64,000 nucleotides of DNA. Origin: Agapanthus africanus (taxonomy: Eukaryota; Streptophyta; Magnoliopsida; Asparagales; Amaryllidaceae). The translations under genes were made by a program, and so were the position numbers. This document shows, piece by piece, positions 37,504 through 49,190 of the stretch; positions within the stretch are counted from its first letter, which is position 1; every line of letters begins with the position of its first letter. The stretch covers positions 142,557,988-142,621,987 of the forward strand of contig JASDDO010000001.1 of assembly GCA_030015575.1 (NCBI GenBank), given 5' to 3'. Under the pieces are notes generated by a model. The model did no database searches. It saw only the letters and a program-made list of their open reading frames with translations, and was not told the origin of the DNA.

Positions 37504-40500
37504 CTAGGGCCAGCTGCTGTAGTATCGTATACCAAGCATCCCGAAGAGTCTCTCAAACTGTATCTGGGGAATAGCCTTCGTGAGTGGATCCGCAGTGTTG
37601 TTTTTCGTATCAACCCTCCTGACCTCGATCTCCCGGCGATCTACTATCTCCCGGATCAGGTGATACCGCCTCAGAATATGCCTGGATCGCTGATGGGACC
37701 TGGGTTCTTTGGCCAAAGCCACCGCTCCATTGTTATCACAATACAAAGGTATTGGATGCTCAACGGATGGAACCACACCAAGTTCAGTAATGAACTTCTT
37801 GATCCAGACAGCCTCTTTGGCAGCATCGTTGGCAGCGATGTATTCAGCCTCCATCGTCGAGTCTGCCACGGTTTCCTACTTGAAACTCTTCCAGCTAACC
37901 GCCCCTCCGCAAAGGGTAAAGACAAATCCCGAGTGCGACTTAGAGTCGTCCTTATCACTCTGAAAGCTCGAATCGGTAAAGGACTCCACTTGGAGTTCTC
38001 CGTTACCATACACCAAGAGCATCTCTTTAGTCCTTCGTAAGTACTTGAGAATGCTCTTCACAGCCGTCCAGTGACTCTCTCCAGGATCAGCTTGATACCT
38101 ACTCACTACACTTAGTGAGTGTGCTACATCGGGTCTGGTACATAGCATCACGTACATGATAGAGCCTACAGCCGAAGCATAGGGTATCCCTTGCATGCGA
38201 GCTCTCTCCAAATCAGTCTTGGGAGACATCTCTTTGGAGAGAGTGAGTTTAGAGATCGTGGGTAAGTTCCCACACTTGGATTCTTCCATACTAAACCTCT
38301 TTAGTATGGTGTCAATGTACCTGGATTGGGACAATCCCAATATCCTTTTAGATCTATCTCTATAGATCATAATTCCCAGTATGCAGGAGGCATCACCTAG
38401 ATCTTTCATTGAGAATCTTTGTGATAAGAAGAGCTTGACCGATTGCAGCATATGAATGTCATTTCCTATCAAGAGTATGTCGTCCACGTACAATACGAGG
38501 AAGACAACCTTACTCTCTGCCACCTTCTTGTAGATACAAGGTTCATCTACGTTTTTGACGAAATCAAACTCTTTGATAATGACGTCAAAGCAGATGTTCC
38601 AATTCCGCGATACTTGCTTTAATCCATAAATGTATTTAAGCAGCTTGCACACCTTCCCGCTGCTCCCACTAGCTATGAAGCCCTCCGGCTGAGTCATGTA
38701 CACGCTCTCTTCTAAATCACCGTTTAGAAAGGCGGTCTTAACATCCATTTGCCAGATTTCGTAGTCATGATATGCAGCGATGGCAAGCATGATCCAGATG
38801 GATTTAAACATAGCCACTGGAGAAAAGGTTTCGTCATAGTCCACACCTGGTCTTTGACGAAAACCCTTTGCAACAAGTCTAGCTTTGAAAGTCTCCACTT
38901 TCCCATCTACACCAAGTTTTTTCTTGAAGATCCACTTGCTCCCAATGGGTTTTACCCCTTCAGGAGCATCTTCCAAAGTCCATACTTTGTTGGTGTACAT
39001 AGATTCCATCTCGGACCGCATTGCATCCAGCCATTTCACTGAGTCCTCACTCGTGATGGCCTGCTCGAAGCTAGTTGGGTCATCATCAACCATGATGTAA
39101 TCCTCGCTCCCACCATCCATGAGAAAACCGTAGTATCTCTCAGGTGGGTGAGGAACCCTACTAGATCGGCGGAGAGGCTGAGGTTCGTTGGGAACTACCG
39201 AATCCTCTGGTTCCACCAAATCTTCTGTTGTGGTTTGTACAGCTAGAACCTCTTCCAGTTCTACCTCAGAGCCACTAATCTCTTTTGCAAGAAATTCCTT
39301 TTCTAAAAAGGTGGCGTGTTGAGCAACAAACACCCTTTGTTCCTCACTGTGGTAGAAGATATACCCTCGCGAATGCTTGGGATATCCAACAAACTTACAC
39401 AAAACAGACCTTGCTTCGAGTTTGTTCGGTTTTTGTCTTTTGACATAGGCCGGGCAACCCCATATCTTAATAAAATTAAGATACGGTCTCTTCCCCTCCC
39501 ATATCTCATATGGGGTGGTAGGCATAGATTTGGTAGGAACCCTATTCAGTAGGTATGCTGCTGTCTCCAGTGCATAGCCCCAGAAGGAAATATGTAACTC
39601 AGCTATGCTCATCATAGAGCGCACCATATCTAATAGGGTGCGATTCCTCCGTTCTGATACACCGTTGTGCTGTAGTGTATATGGAGGAGTTAGCTGAGAG
39701 AGAATCCCATTCTCTTTTAGGAAGTCCAGGAATTCATTGCTCAAGTATTCACCTCCTCGATCAGATCGAAGGATTTTAATACTATTCCCGGTTTGGTTCT
39801 CGACTTCTTGTTTATATTTTCTAAATTTCTCAAAAGCTTCTGATTTGTGTTTCATCAGGAACACATATCCGAATCTAGAGAGATCGTCAGTGAATGTAAT
39901 GAAGTACGAAGAACCATCCCTGGCATGTGTAGACATGGGACCGCATACATCACTATGTACCAGTCCCAAGGGTTCAGTAACTCTTTCTCCGTGTCCCGTA
40001 AACGGAGTTTTGGTCATCTTGCCTTTGAGACATGACTGGCAAGTGTCATAAGATGAAAATTCGAACGGTTTCAAATATCCATCCTTATGTAACTTAGCTA
40101 GCCGTGTCACATTTATATGACCAAGTCTACAATACCACAAGAAGGATTCGTTCATTTCTGAACTCTTCCTCTTGTGTGTGTTTGTTATATTAAGGACTGT
40201 AGTTTGATTGAGAACGTATATGCCATTAAATAACGAGCATGATCCAATCAACTTTTGATTCAGGAATATGTTCATAACATCATCCTGTACTACAAAATTA
40301 TATCCTTCTTTGCTCAATAAAGAAACTAATATAAGATTACATATCAGGGTCGGAATGTAATAGCATTCATTCAGAACCAATGTATTACCATTTGGTAACA
40401 CAAGATGATATTCGCCAACTGCTTTGGCTGCAACATTTGCACCATTCCCTACTCTTACGGAATGATCACCCTCTCCTAGTTCCCTACCTTTACGAAGCCC

Positions 40501-40827
40501 ATGTAACATATTACATATATGGGATCCCGATCCGGTATCTAATACCCAGGACGTAGAGTGAACTGAGAAACAGTTCTCTGTAACGAACACACCCGAAGAA
40601 AATGCATCAACATGTACTTTCTTCATTCGGGTGGCATGGGAATCCTCGTATTCCCCTATATCCTGTTCAGTCCTATAACTCTTATAAGAAAGAACGGAAC
40701 CAACGTTCCCTAGCATTGTATAACATGCGGGTTCAGTCAATACATCCATATTATTATCTTGATTAAGGTATGATATGGTCGCTACCTGGAGAGAGAGAAG
40801 AAAACACTTTAGCGTATGCTCTTGCAA
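37504..40827 (-). pseudogene. pol: Copia pol polyprotein (protease-integrase-RT-RNase H) with one in-frame stop
   Basis: A 983-codon open frame (40827-37879) is followed in the same frame by TAG at 37876-37878 and then 121 more codons to 37504. Protease DTGS is near residue 97. The integrase zinc finger uses H237, H247, C263 and C266, and the catalytic triad is D293, D356 and E392 (SDRGGEY, SERRN). RT has MDVKTAFLNG near 694 and LYVDD near 779-783. RNase H has TDSSF before the stop and EAEYIAAND and LYCDNNGA after it. The stop is a CAG-to-TAG type change at a normally glutamine-containing WKS.KQETVADS region. The integrase text resembles Angela/TAR/BARE-like copia elements as far as I can recall. 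No gag is fused upstream. Confidence 0.95.
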
Positions 40828-40850
40828 GATCAGATTGGTTATTATTTTAT
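40786..40850 (-). other. Copia ORF1-pol junction with splice-acceptor-like tract
   Basis: On the minus strand a frame remnant ends TVGAILIR with a stop at 40847-40849. A pyrimidine tract (ttctctctctc) then leads to CAG at 40786-40788 and the pol sequence VATIS. A homologous junction lies at 54326-54440 in the right-hand element. Pol could be reached by splicing or from its own start; neither can be proved here. Confidence 0.5.
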
Positions 40851-41141
40851 CTAATCAGGATGGCTCCCACTGTTTTTATCAAATCTTCCTTCAAACCCTA
40901 AAAGGAATGACTAGTCGGGATTAATTACACCCTACAATTTCGCCAATCTTTCAGCCAGGCCAATGTCGGTACTTTGAGGGAGGTTCCCCGTGCTTTCACA
41001 CGAACCTAATTAAAGTAAACCTCGTTTTCCCAGAGGCGTAACCCCGTTGACACCTTTCTAGACACCTACTTGATCGGCTAATTGTCCTGTGTAAAACTCT
41101 CCCAGGAGTAACAATTACTCGCAGTGGGTATCGGGATCCAA

Positions 41142-41426
41142 CTATCTCATAGAAGATATGCAATCTCATTGCAAATTTCAACATTTGAAATTCCCGATAA
41201 TATTTTGCCTCAAGCATCCTATGACCTTGACGGAGGTCAACAAACCACAGGGTGCAAGTCATGTTCAACCCATCATTTCTTGATTGAATCAACCCACCCG
41301 CACGACCCTTGACGGAGGTCAACAAGGTCGTACGACTACCCTAATCCAATCTGCATCATATGCATAAGCAGATAAATACTAGTTAGCTACCGCACACTAC
41401 GTCTTGACGGAGGTCAACAAACGTAG
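41142..41426 (-). repeat. Hairpin series in the copia leader
   Basis: Consecutive inverted repeats on the plus strand: CTAT-ctc-ATAG (41142-41152), TGCAAT-ctc-ATTGCA (41159-41173), AATTTCAA-cat-TTGAAATT (41174-41192). Three copies of CTTGACGGAGGTCAACAA (about 41225, 41308, 41403) follow, each an inner TTGAC/GTCAA stem. Their outer arms differ but pair: GCATCCTATG with CACAGGGTGC (imperfect), ACGACC with GGTCGT, CTACGT with ACGTAG. Confidence 0.75.
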
Positions 41427-41562
41427 CACGAATACTAAGTAGGACTTATCTGAAATGATGGAGGGCTACGACAGGTTTTTCTGAAAACCTTTTGCGTAAT
41501 GAACTTGATATCATTGTAGAATCATGTGAATTTTGAAATGGAGTGATTTTAAGGCTTTCATT

Positions 41563-41809
41563 AGTTTTGCTAAAGAGGTCACTCCCGGTGAAGGGATCTC
41601 GGCTCTTTCCTTATGGAATAAGGTGCTGGATATATCATATATATCGCTATGCAAAGCAAAAACTCCAAAAGCAATCAAAAGACAAACCGAGTGTTGTAGC
41701 ATCTGCCAGTTTTGCTAAAGAGGTCACTCCCGGTGAAGGGATCTCGGCTCTTTCCTTATCGAATAAGGTGCAGGATATATCATATATATCGCTATGCAAA
41801 GCAAAAACT
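41563..41809. repeat. 102 bp duplication with 43 bp spacer in the copia leader
   Basis: Copies at 41563-41664 and 41708-41809 start agttttgctaaagaggtcac and end gcaaagcaaaaact, with two differences. Each carries gatatatcatatatatc, itself a near palindrome. Confidence 0.93.
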
Positions 41810-43287
41810 GTAGCTACCCTTTTTGAAAATTTGATTCCACAACATCTTTTATGTTTCTTTTCTTTCATTAATCATATTGATGAAGTCCCATCATTTAAAT
41901 CACCTAAACATCACAGATAAATACGACGTACACTTATACCATCCGCATTCGCCTCGATATCCCCTCGTGCACCGTTAGGTTAGGTAACTAACGGCAGAGC
42001 GGGGCAGGGCCAGCGCGGGTGTAAAACATAAGTAACGTCTATATAATATATCATATATACTATATACAGTATTTATCACAACATATCAAATGATCACATC
42101 ACAGATATCGCAGCAGAAGAAACATATGAAACATTGGATATACTAGGACGTCCGTGTTTTATTTTGAGCATCTATAAAACACGGATTCCACGGTCGCGAT
42201 GAATAGCCAAACCCACACCCCTAGACCCCTACGAGAGCGGCAAGCAACCCTACCAATTCTAGAGTTAGGAGACCCGGACTCGACTCCTCGAGTTGGTCTC
42301 CCACTGGACTCTAGAACCCGGTTACTTGTGCTCTCCTCCTTAGGTATATCCTAGTGCGGAAAAGTAAATAATATACAAATGGTGACATCAACCTCATCCC
42401 GGAAGTGCCCCAATAAAAGAATATTACATACATTTAATTTTACATGAATGAAAATAAAAACCCTCATCTCACATAAAACCCCCGGCTATTCAGAAACGCG
42501 ACGATCCAATATAACATATCCAACAACACATAATATCACATGTCATCAACGTAAGTAAATATGCGCATCCTAATTGTCGTTGACATATAGTAACGAAACC
42601 GGCGATATCACATATTACACTTACGGTCGCAGAAAAGAAAGTGTAAAACTACAACATTTGGAATCCACAATCTCTTTAGACATCGTAAATCCGAAATATC
42701 ACATACTTCGCATTTCATGCCTAACTATATGAATTCCAGATATTGTATCACATTCCAGATAAATAGACAGTATTAAACTTTCCGATCGAATAATCAAATA
42801 CCCAAGATTTCCTAAATAGCTCAACACTTGAGCGGAGTTCAAAAATTCCAGAATACGTCACAGTACCAACGGTCCAGCCGTAGAAGGGTCAAGCCAACGC
42901 CTCACATGTGGCACGCCGTACCGCCCCAAACCCTAAGGTTTAGAGACGGTTCAGACGGTCACATAATCGAGTTAAGGTTTGTGTTCTTCTAGAGGGTCCA
43001 TTGCGTTACATGCACGTTTTTCCGAAAGATTTAAACTCAAGAAAAATTCAATACTTGAAAGTTTTTCGTGCCGGAAAAAAATGAGTTAATGATATCCGTT
43101 CGAACATTTTAACAGTTTCTAAATATCTGGAAAACATAACGAAATTAAATTTTCCGATCGAATCAACGAATACAAAATAAACCCCATATTACTCAACACT
43201 TGAGTCAGATAAAAAAATACCCAGAAAATAGCACTAACAGAAATAAATATTACTGTACAAAAACAAAAGCCCATTGCTACAGTACGG

Positions 43288-43331
43288 CCGCGGATCCGTG
43301 GCCCAAGAGAGGTATGGCCACGGTTCCGCGG
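43288..43331. repeat. GC-rich palindrome in the copia leader
   Basis: Arms CCGCGGATCCGTGGCC (43288-43303) and GGCCACGGTTCCGCGG (43316-43331) are reverse complements with one mismatch around a 12-base loop, in otherwise AT-rich DNA. Confidence 0.9.
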
Positions 43332-43518
43332 TGGTCTATACGGATTAGGTGCTCATTTTGCATAGTAATGCTTAAAATTACCTGCTGAATTTTTTAGGTA
43401 TTTTTAATTCAGAAAAAATCACAGTTTTAAAAAATGACCAGAGAGGGGTTGATTTTGAGGTTTCGGGATTCGTTCGGAGTTTTAACTTCGTATACACGTC
43501 GCCTAATACTCTAGCTAG

Positions 43519-43530
43519 GCTCTGATACCA
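43519..43530 (-). other. Copia primer binding site (initiator tRNA-Met)
   Basis: Minus strand TGGTATCAGAGC lies one base inside the 5' LTR. It is complementary to the 3' end of plant initiator tRNA-Met. Confidence 0.95.
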
Positions 43531-43531
43531 C

Positions 43532-45754
43532 TGTAGGGTTACTAGGCACTCTAACAAGGTTCAATAAGGCATCAACCATGCCCGATTAAAATTTTAGCCG
43601 TGCCTAACAACCCTAAACAAGATCTTTGCTATATAATTAGGGTTACACATGCAAGTAAATAACATTTACCACTAAGTGAATACGAAATACAACCTTTGTA
43701 GATCGGTCCTTCACTTCTAAAGCTCCTTGTTGTAGTCCCTTCGCTGCGATCATGGTTCTCCCAGGCTCTTGCATGGCTTCACGAGGCGAAAGAAGCGTCC
43801 TTACTTGAAGTCTTCGAGGCCGAAGATGATCTACGTCGAGGGAATACCAACTCAAGCTACTACTTCACTAACTAGAGAATTAGTGAAGCAAACACCCTAA
43901 ACTAAAGTGCTAGTCTAGTAAAGGATGGAGAAATAGAAAGTGGGTTCTCTTTAGAATTTGATTTCTCACAATCTTTCACTCTCCTTTTAAAACCCTAGCA
44001 AGCTTTTCTTTTGCTCAAAGAAGAAGAAGAAGATGAACCAAAGAAAAGATGAGGATAATGATTAAGTCAAGTTAGCTAACCATGGGTGAGTGAGTATCAT
44101 ATACTAACTCATGTAGAGACATAACCATGGCTTATACAAAATGGTTAGGTTAATAAAAATCTAAAGTAAAACAAAGTTAGTGGACTTTGTCAAAGCATCC
44201 ACAAGCTTCTACAAGCTTCATGCTTGTGAAAAAAGCTCCACTGATTTGTAATTACCTTAAATAATTATAAACCACCATTTAAAATAGAATGGTGTATGTC
44301 TTGCACACCCATGTTATGTGTATCAACAACCATGATACAAAAAGAAAACATATTTTTAATATATATCACATATATATTAAAGTTGTGCACATGTGAGAAA
44401 AATCCTTAAGTGAACAAATGTTAGTTAATGTAAATTAGTATATCATATATACAATTATACACTAAATTATTAAATCAACACTTGACTTAATAATCCGGTT
44501 ATATCTCATATAACCGACTAACATCCAATGTATCGACTTATCGAATCAACTCTTGATTCGATAACCCGGCTATATCACATATAACTAACCGATACAAAAA
44601 GTCGCGAGAATATAATACGGTATCACATACACGCATTATTCTCGATCCCGCACATATCACATATGCGCTCCTATTTCGTTTTGCCTGAGCCAGTAAAACC
44701 TCTATGTAGGACTCTAAAGACTCGTCAATACGCCGGCAGTAGGTGATGATCATACCAAGCACCCACAAGCCGTCAGCGGTACTAGCTGGACGTAATGGCT
44801 ACCTAGGTATTGAGCGATCAGAAGATCAGCAAGCAAGCCAGCTCCAACTCCTGTAAAAGCCTAACGGTAACACTTCCCGTACAGTCCGGTCTCCTCGTAT
44901 GATATGTCGCATATCAAGTCTAGGGGTGGTAAACGTCAGACCCCAATAACCGATAAGTCGTGCCAATCTGAGGCTCATAACCGGTCGAGAAACTACTGGT
45001 AACACTTACCGGTAAATCTCAAAATCAGCCCTGGCCAGGGACTTCCCTGTTATGGCCAATCGAGCACAGCGCAGCATCAACCCCCAATACCGGGAGAGAC
45101 GAAACCCCTCCTATCGCTCATTGCCTCCATGTGACTCGGGACTGTACCCAAAAACCACCGTTTTGCACGCCCTCTTGGACGTGGTAAGGTGGAAATCAAA
45201 GTACAGTGGGAATCACACAAGACCCTATGACGATCTCGGGTCTACAGTCTAACCTGCACAAGTGTCACCAAAGAACTGCCATCTGACGTGAGATATAATA
45301 CCATCTGGGAGTTCTCGGCAAGTCCGTCCAGTGTACCCAGTCTCCACTGAGCACCCGTATACCATCTCTGATGTCAAACACTAATGGATATGGGATCATC
45401 CATCGCCCATCTCATGGGTCGAGAAGCGTATACGCTAGTCTACTCTGGTATATCGATGCCCTGTCTCGATACACCCACGACTAGGAACATTAAATGATGA
45501 ACTTATGGACTACCATGGCCCCACTAGTATGATCTGCATCATAGTCCTGGTAGTCAAGTACACATCCTAAGGGTTTTACCAACATGTAACTATAAGACAG
45601 TATCAAGAGACAAGTATACATGTTAAGATAAAGAGCAATCAGATAGTATACTATCATATCGAGTAAGAAAGTCCTCTTTATATATGTCCAAGCATCCAAT
45701 ATAATATACATCATCTGTATAATACTGGCCTCTAGGGCATACATACAACTAACA
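43532..45754 (-). repeat. Copia 5' LTR (intact)
   Basis: 2,223 bp, TGTTAG...CCCTACA on the minus strand, flanked by the primer site inside and TSD CGACC outside. It includes the palindrome CCCTGGCCAGGG (45029-45040) and the ACTGG/CCGGT element (from 44995), both shared with LTRs A-D. Confidence 0.96.
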
Positions 45755-45759
45755 CGACC

Positions 45760-46205
45760 ATAGGTCAATATTAGGTTTGGTACATACATTGAAAACCCCG
45801 ATCACGACATGAGACTGACGACCAAAGGTCGGGCCCAAAGCTCGAGCTATAGCCGTCCCCAACGGCAAGAAGACTGTCCCCGACGGCGAAGTGGGCCCAT
45901 ACTCATACGAGCTTTTCTCATCTGATATTATCGGGTCTCTAGTATGGTTTCGATTACCCCCGATATGTCTAAATCTAACCGAAAGATGGGATGCCTATAA
46001 AACCAATCAAACCCCTAGTTTCTTTTTCTTTTCATAGGCATCTTCTTCTCCACTCCGAAAATATATCTTCTTCCTCAGCATTTTCCCTCTCCATGCAGAT
46101 TTTCTCTCAAGCCCTAATAATCTTAGCAAGAACGAAGAAGACTTTTGAAGAAAAACCTCCTCCAAACATCCTCTCCATCGTCTCGATCGACTCAAGGCCT
46201 CATTT
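45760..46205 (+). other. Promoter-like segment between copia elements, unclassified
   Basis: CCTATAAAACC at 45993-46003 is followed by a CT-rich stretch (tttctttttcttttcatagg) and ctctcaagccctaataatc, like a core promoter plus leader. Upstream is GGTCGGGCCC and GACGG-rich DNA. It is cut by LTR A at 46206. It could be the remains of another LTR or a host promoter; no downstream coding sequence is preserved. Confidence 0.35.
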
Positions 46206-47377
46206 TGTTGGAATAGTGCCCTCAAGGCAATTATTATGATTGTAAGTAGGCGATTATAATAATTTAGGAAGGACCTATACAGGTAGAATGGTCTTGCTCG
46301 AAATGATAGTATGCTATCTGGTTTTTCTTCATCATTGATGAAGCCTATAGGATTCTTGCTTGACTACCAGCATTATGATGGTGATCATATACATGAGAGC
46401 TGAGTAGTCTATAAGCACGTCCTTAAATGTCCCTAGTCATAGGAGTATCGAGACTGGGCATCGATATTCTGAAGTAGACTAGTATATACGTTTTTAGACC
46501 CCGATAAAAGGCGGTGGCCGGTCTCCCAAGCCACCGGTGTTGTGTCACCTAAGATAGTATACAGGTGCTCACTGTAGGTGAGTACATCGGACGGACTTGC
46601 TGAGAACTTCTAGATGGTATTATATCTATCGTCAGATGTAAGTTCTCAGGTAGCATGAGTACGTGATAGTCTTTTGATCTGAGATCATCATTGGTCTTGT
46701 GTGAGTTCCCACTGTACTTTGATTACTACCTTACCACGGTTTAAAGGAGACGTGCAAATAGGTTTTAGTTGGGTACGGTCCCGAGTGACATGGAGGCAGT
46801 GATCAATTTTCAGGAATTCGTCTATCTTGCTGTTAGGAGTCGATGTCGCGCTATATTCGGTTGGCTATTGCCCTAAATCCGTGGCCACGGTGGATGAGAT
46901 TTACTGATAGTTATTCAGTAGTTTCTCTGTTGGTGATGAGCTTGACTCCGACATGACTTATCGGGTTATTAGGGGTTTGACGTTATCCACCCCCTAAACC
47001 CGGTATGCGATACTCTTAGACGAAGAGACCGGACTGTACGGAGATGGTCACATTCAGGCTCAGTAGGGGTAAGGACATACTTGATTGTCGACCCCCTTTC
47101 AGCAAGTATCTGGATAGCCATTACGTACAGCTAATGCCGTTGACGTGCTTGTGGTTAAACCCACTACCAGCGTATTGTCGAGTCTTTAGAGTCCCACACA
47201 GAGGGTTTTCCCGTTTCAGATGATAGATGTAGAGGCCGTACGTTGGTACGTGCAGGAGTCCGATTAAATACGTGTATGGGATACACGGACTTAAATTGAA
47301 CGGTTGATAATACTAACCGGCTTAGGATTAAGCCGGATTATTGAATCAGGTTTTGATTTAATAATTTATATATATTG

Positions 47378-47441
<64 letters not shown>

Positions 47442-48177
47442 TAGTATTATTTTTCACTATTCATTCTCTCTCTCTGGTGCTATCCGTATTTTTATACGGA
47501 TATGCGTATATACAGCGCTACGTGTATTGGGTAAAGTATTCCGTATTTATACGGGAATGCTTTTAGAAGAAGGACACCTCATAATTGATTTTCCATTTTG
47601 CAAATTTAAATAATGAGGTGGTAAGGAGCATGGTAGAGAGGCATGGCTGTCATTTTATATTCATAAAATCATTTAGGTATAGTATTGTAGCATGGTTGTA
47701 AAAAAGAAAAATGAGCCATTCTTTCTACTATATTTTTCTTACACACAAAAGACTTAGCCATTTTCTCATGTCATGGCTTAGCATCCTTCAACCTCCTCTT
47801 CCTTCTTTTTCTTGCTCTCTTGAGCATGAAAATTGAGAGAGAAAGTTAGTGAAAAAATTCCTATATTACCCACAATCCATTCCTAGCGGTTTGGAGCATC
47901 GGTCGGAGCCTGAATCGGTTTCCCTCTGGTGGATCATCTTCGACAAGGGCGGTTGTCTCTCAAGCGTGTTTCCGGCGTCTACGAGCTTGGAGGGGTATTC
48001 CACAATTAGGTGGACATGCGTCGAAAGTTGTATTTTCTTAACCATTGCATGTTAGTTGCTAGTTTTAGGTGTATGTAACGATTCTAGGTTTTAGTCTCTA
48101 GTTGCCCTCTCGATAATTTTTGTTCTCTGCTTCCGCATCGGCCGCAGCCTCTATGGAGAAGGCATTAGGGACTTACA
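46206..48177 (+). repeat. Copia LTR A (5' LTR)
   Basis: 1,972 bp, TGTTGGAATAG...GACTTACA, followed directly by a tRNA-Met primer site, so it is a 5' LTR. It shares blocks with the outer copia LTR and LTRs B-D (e.g. gactaccag, tagtctataagcac). Divergence from C is too high for an obvious pair. It contains CCGTGGCCACGG (46879-46890) and ACTGA/TCAGT (46903-46919). Confidence 0.85.
47379..47440. repeat. (TA)n(CA)n(TA)n microsatellite
   Basis: Compound dinucleotide run inside LTR A. Confidence 0.93.
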
Positions 48178-48191
48178 TTGGTATCAGAGCC
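48178..48191 (+). other. Primer binding site after LTR A
   Basis: ttggtatcagagcc contains the initiator tRNA-Met complement TGGTATCAGAGC. Confidence 0.93.
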
Positions 48192-48775
48192 AACCATACC
48201 CTTAAACTAGCTTGCATGACCGAAGAATTCATCGCAAACTTTTTCCGGAAAACTGCAGAATTCAGCCACTGTAATTCAGCCGTATACCGATGTTTTCATG
48301 CTTGTTTTGGATCCCCGGATCTCTTGTTTTGGAACGGGGACTCCGTAGAGGTTCGATGGTGACCCGAAGAACCTCGGGAAGCCAAATTTTCAAATTTATA
48401 TCGGGTTTATTCACTGTTTTTCCAAGCTCAAAACTGTTTCTTGATGGCTGAATTCAGCCATGTTTTTTCCATCCAAAATCCGTTATTTTGCGATGTATCT
48501 GATCTACGTGAGGTCTTGGTTCGAACCAAGACCCGCAATAGGGACCGGGGTTACCCCGAGGAGTTCCCATAGGGCTTAGTGTGGGCAAAATGATGGATTT
48601 TCGGACGTCGGAGTGCACTTGATTTGCGTCATTTGGAATTTCGAGTGTGAGCTTCACTTGTGATGAATTTTTTGATCATGGTTTTCGTATACGTGTACAT
48701 GTGTTGTTAAATGTCGTATAATTACTATATGCTCAATTTGACGGGATTGCACACTTGCTTCTGTTACTTGTTTCT

Positions 48776-48834
<59 letters not shown>

Positions 48835-49190
48835 TTTATGGTTTAGTCGGATTGTCGTGTCGGATAGCCCCTCGTGCGATTGCTAGTACAATTTTGATTT
48901 ACACTGTTGTATTCATTTGTTCGGAACGAGCTCCAACTTGTGGCCGCCGTTTCCGTATTATGTATATTTTTTTATTGGGGCATGACTAGGATGCGGTCGA
49001 TGTCACCATTGTTTATATTTCATTTCTGTACTAAGATTAACCCAGGAGAAGTGCTCGAGTAGCCGGGTTCTAGAGTGCAGCAGGTGGCCATCTCATGGAG
49101 TCGAGACCGGGCCGCCTCGCTCTAGAATTGGAGGGTTACTCGCCGCACTTGTAGGGGTTATAGGATCGACTAGCGGAGGGGTGCACAAGT
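48192..49190 (+). other. Copia leader behind LTR A, truncated by LTR B
   Basis: Non-coding. From about 48,970 it matches the outer copia leader in reverse complement (gatgtcaccatt, gggttctagagt, ctctagaattgg). It stops at LTR B, preceded by caagt. It includes a 54 bp AT run at 48779-48832. Confidence 0.7.
48779..48832. repeat. (AT)27 microsatellite
   Basis: Uninterrupted AT dinucleotide repeat of 54 bases in the leader behind LTR A. Confidence 0.97.

Larger units (their letters stand above)
40850..43518 (-). other. Copia leader without a recognisable gag
   Basis: This 2.7 kb lies between the primer site and pol. There is no long open frame and only the last codons of an ORF1 remnant are seen. 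It holds a hairpin series (41142-41426), a 102 bp duplication (41563-41809) and a GC-rich palindrome (43288-43331). Part of it (about 42,180-42,400) is homologous to the leader behind LTR A (48,960-49,190), so the region is a conserved non-coding leader in this clade. Confidence 0.65.
11689..45754 (-). mobile_element. Outer Ty1/copia LTR retrotransposon (hosts two nested insertions)
   Basis: Both ends are flanked by the duplication CGACC (11684-11688 and 45755-45759). The LTRs read TGTTAG...CCCTACA on the minus strand. The left (3') LTR is split by the gypsy element into 11689-11904 and 35480-37489 (2,226 bp together). The intact right (5') LTR is 43532-45754 (2,223 bp). The primer site complementary to initiator tRNA-Met and the polypurine tract sit at the expected borders. 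Pol is on the minus strand in the order protease, integrase, reverse transcriptase, RNase H, as in copia elements. Without insertions the element is about 10.5 kb. Confidence 0.95.

Noticed and set aside
38749..40051. Several 60-104 codon frames on the plus strand
   Set aside because: They lie antisense to the copia pol frame, which has all catalytic motifs.
45991..46239. 82-codon frame downstream of the TATA-like CCTATAAAACC as a host gene
   Set aside because: It runs into LTR A, has no recognisable domain and is also open on the other strand.
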